The translations under genes and the position numbers were made by a program. Shown here piece by piece: positions 16,201-17,500 of a stretch of DNA of 17,500 bases. Numbering within the stretch: position 1 is the stretch's first letter; each line of letters begins with the position of its first letter. The notes under the pieces were generated by a model that ran no database searches, was not told the DNA's origin, and was given only the letters and a program-made list of their open reading frames with translations. The stretch is from Monoplex corrugatus. Taxonomy: Eukaryota > Mollusca > Gastropoda > Littorinimorpha > Ranellidae. Location: NCBI GenBank assembly GCA_030674185.1, contig CM060305.1, forward strand, positions 167,065,236 through 167,082,735, read 5' to 3'.

Positions 16201-17500
16201 GAACAGAAGATGTGAGACAAAAGGTGGACGGACAAAACAAGGTGTGTGAGCCGGAAGAAGATAGTAAGACAGAAGAAAGTGGTGGGATGGAAGATAGTGG
16301 TAGGACAGAAGGTGGGTGGACAGGTCTGTGGACAGAAGGCGGTTGGACAGAAGGCGGTTGGACAGAAGGTGGGTGGACAGAAGGTGGGTGGACAGAAGAT
16401 GGGTGGACAGGTCTGTGGACAGAAGGCGGTTGGACAGAAGGCGGTTGGACAGAAGGTGGGTGGACAGAAGGTGGGTGGACAGAAGGTGGGTGGACAGGTC
16501 TGTGGACAGAAGGCGGGTGGACAGAAGGTGGGTGGACAGAAGGTGGGTGGACAGGTCTGTGGACAGAAGGTGGGTGGACAGAAGGTGGGTGGACAGGTCT
16601 GTGGACAGAAGGTGTGTGGACAGAAGGTGGGTGGACAGAAAGTTTGTGGACAGAAGGTGGGTTTCAGAAGTTAGTGGACAGAAGTGGGTGGACAGAAGGT
16701 GGGTGGACGGAAGGTTAGTGGACAGGTTTGTGGACAGGTTAGTGGACAGAAGGTGGGTGGACAGGTTTGTGGACAGGTTAGTGGACAGAAGGTGGGTGGA
16801 CAGAAGATGGGTGGACAGTGGGTGGACAGAAGGTGGGTGGACAGAAGGTGGGTGGTCAGTGTAGTGGGTGGACAGAAGGTTAGTGGACAGAAGGTGGGTG
16901 GTACAGAAGGTGGGTGGACAGAAGGTAAGTGGACAGAAAGTGAGTGGACAGAAGGTGGGTGGACAGATGGTGGGTGGACAGAAGGTGGGTGGACAGAAGG
17001 TGGGTGGACAGAAGATGGGTGGACAGAAGGTTAGTGGACAGATGGTGGGTGGACAGAAGGTTAGTGGACAGATGGTGGGTGGACAGAAGGTGGGTGGACA
17101 GAAGGTTAGTGGACAGAAGATGGGTGGACAGAAGGTGGGCGGACAGAAAATTTGTGGACAGGTTTGTGGACAGATGGTGGTAGGACAGAAGGTGGGTGGA
17201 CAGAAGGCGGGTGGACAGATGGTGGTAGGACAGAAGGTGGGTGGACAGAAGGTGGGTGGACAGAAGGTGGGTGGACAGAAGATTTGTGGACAGAAGGTTA
17301 GTGGACAGAAGTTTTGTGGACAGAAGGTGGGTGGACAGAAGGTTAGTGGACAAAAGGTTAGTGGACAGAAGGTTTGTGGACAGAAGGTGGGTGGACAGAA
17401 GGTTAGTGGACAGAAGATTTGTAGACAGAAGGTGGGTGGACAGAACAAGGTTAGTGGACAGAAGGTGGGTGGACAGAACAGAAGGTGGGTGGACAGAACA
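16201..17500. repeat. Array C, domain 4 (15-bp units), continues past the window
   Basis: After a transition (16201-16310), the unit is CAGAAGGTGGGTGGA (15 bp), with GGCGGTTGGA, GATGGGTGGA, GGTTAGTGGA and GGTTTGTGGA variants. GGTGGGTGG gives closely spaced G-runs. The five-codon period keeps frames open, for example repeating GGWTE. No gene is implied. The array runs off the right edge. Confidence 0.96.
16321..16635. repeat. 87-bp higher-order repeat in array C
   Basis: The marker CAGGTCTGTGGA (12 bp) recurs with its first base at 16321, 16408, 16495, 16552 and 16594, giving blocks of 87, 87, 57 and 42 bp. Each block is the 12-bp marker plus 5, 5, 3 or 2 units of 15 bp. The two 87-bp blocks share GGCGGTTGGA in units one and two and differ at one base by eye (AGATGGG versus AGGTGGG). 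Further markers with TTTG or TTAG in place of TCTG occur at about 16725-16780. Confidence 0.88.

Noticed and set aside
13716..17448. Long minus-strand frames (S/P/V/L/F-rich) and plus-strand E/G/T, W/D/R and K/V/G/Q-rich frames resembling a mucin or structural protein
   Set aside because: Several overlapping frames on both strands are open at once, driven by 18- and 15-bp units. Domains with 19- or 37-bp units break the plus frames, and there is no signal peptide or conserved domain.

Overview
This window looks like intergenic, repeat-dominated DNA from an animal nuclear genome, most likely a marine mollusc and probably a gastropod. That guess rests on two things. One is the density of CA/GA microsatellites and minisatellites. 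The other is a tRNA-derived retroposon on the minus strand (about 12053-12406) whose body resembles a SINE family I remember as common in gastropods; I could not verify that by a search. I see no bacterial features: no operons, no ribosome binding sites and no conserved coding genes. I found no protein-coding gene that I would defend. The very long open frames at 2781-6965 and 13716-17448 are compositional artefacts of tandem repeats.

Layout. Array A (1 to about 2300) is a minisatellite with a 37-bp basic unit, shorter 34/35-bp subtypes and a 36-bp subfamily. It has nested higher-order repeats (111 bp and 345 bp) and decays gradually into single-copy DNA. A short unique stretch (2300-2950) follows, then a compound (AC)13(AG)30 microsatellite. 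Array B (about 3141-6905) is 3.8 kb of almost purely pyrimidine plus-strand sequence built from 27-bp and about 19-bp units.

The middle (6919-13920) is a patchwork of old transposon remains separated by simple repeats. It holds two diverged copies of an unclassified dispersed element (6921-7180 and 7628-8030). The second copy is interrupted by a compact TTAA-flanked inverted-repeat element of piggyBac-MITE type (7731-7883). It also holds two copies of another unclassified repeat (7387-7515 and 11461-11600), a LINE ORF2 C-terminal relic with its 3' tail (about 8060-8490), a weaker second LINE-like relic (10985-11190), a 47-bp minisatellite (9855-10258), a 47-nt poly-C tract, and the SINE. Array C (about 14035-17500, running off the window) is purine-rich on the plus strand. 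Its unit changes along its length from 18/15 bp to 19 bp, 37 bp and finally 15 bp, with an 87-bp higher-order repeat near 16.3-16.6 kb.

Nothing here acts together as a gene system. What the window shows is repeat evolution: recent local tandem duplications inside older arrays, arrays that seem to grow out of GA/CT microsatellites, opposite strand asymmetry of arrays B and C, and one transposon insertion visible by comparing two paralogous copies. I did not find a convincing undescribed functional system. The best leads are structural DNA (triplex, i-motif or G-quadruplex candidates) and the small TTAA element.
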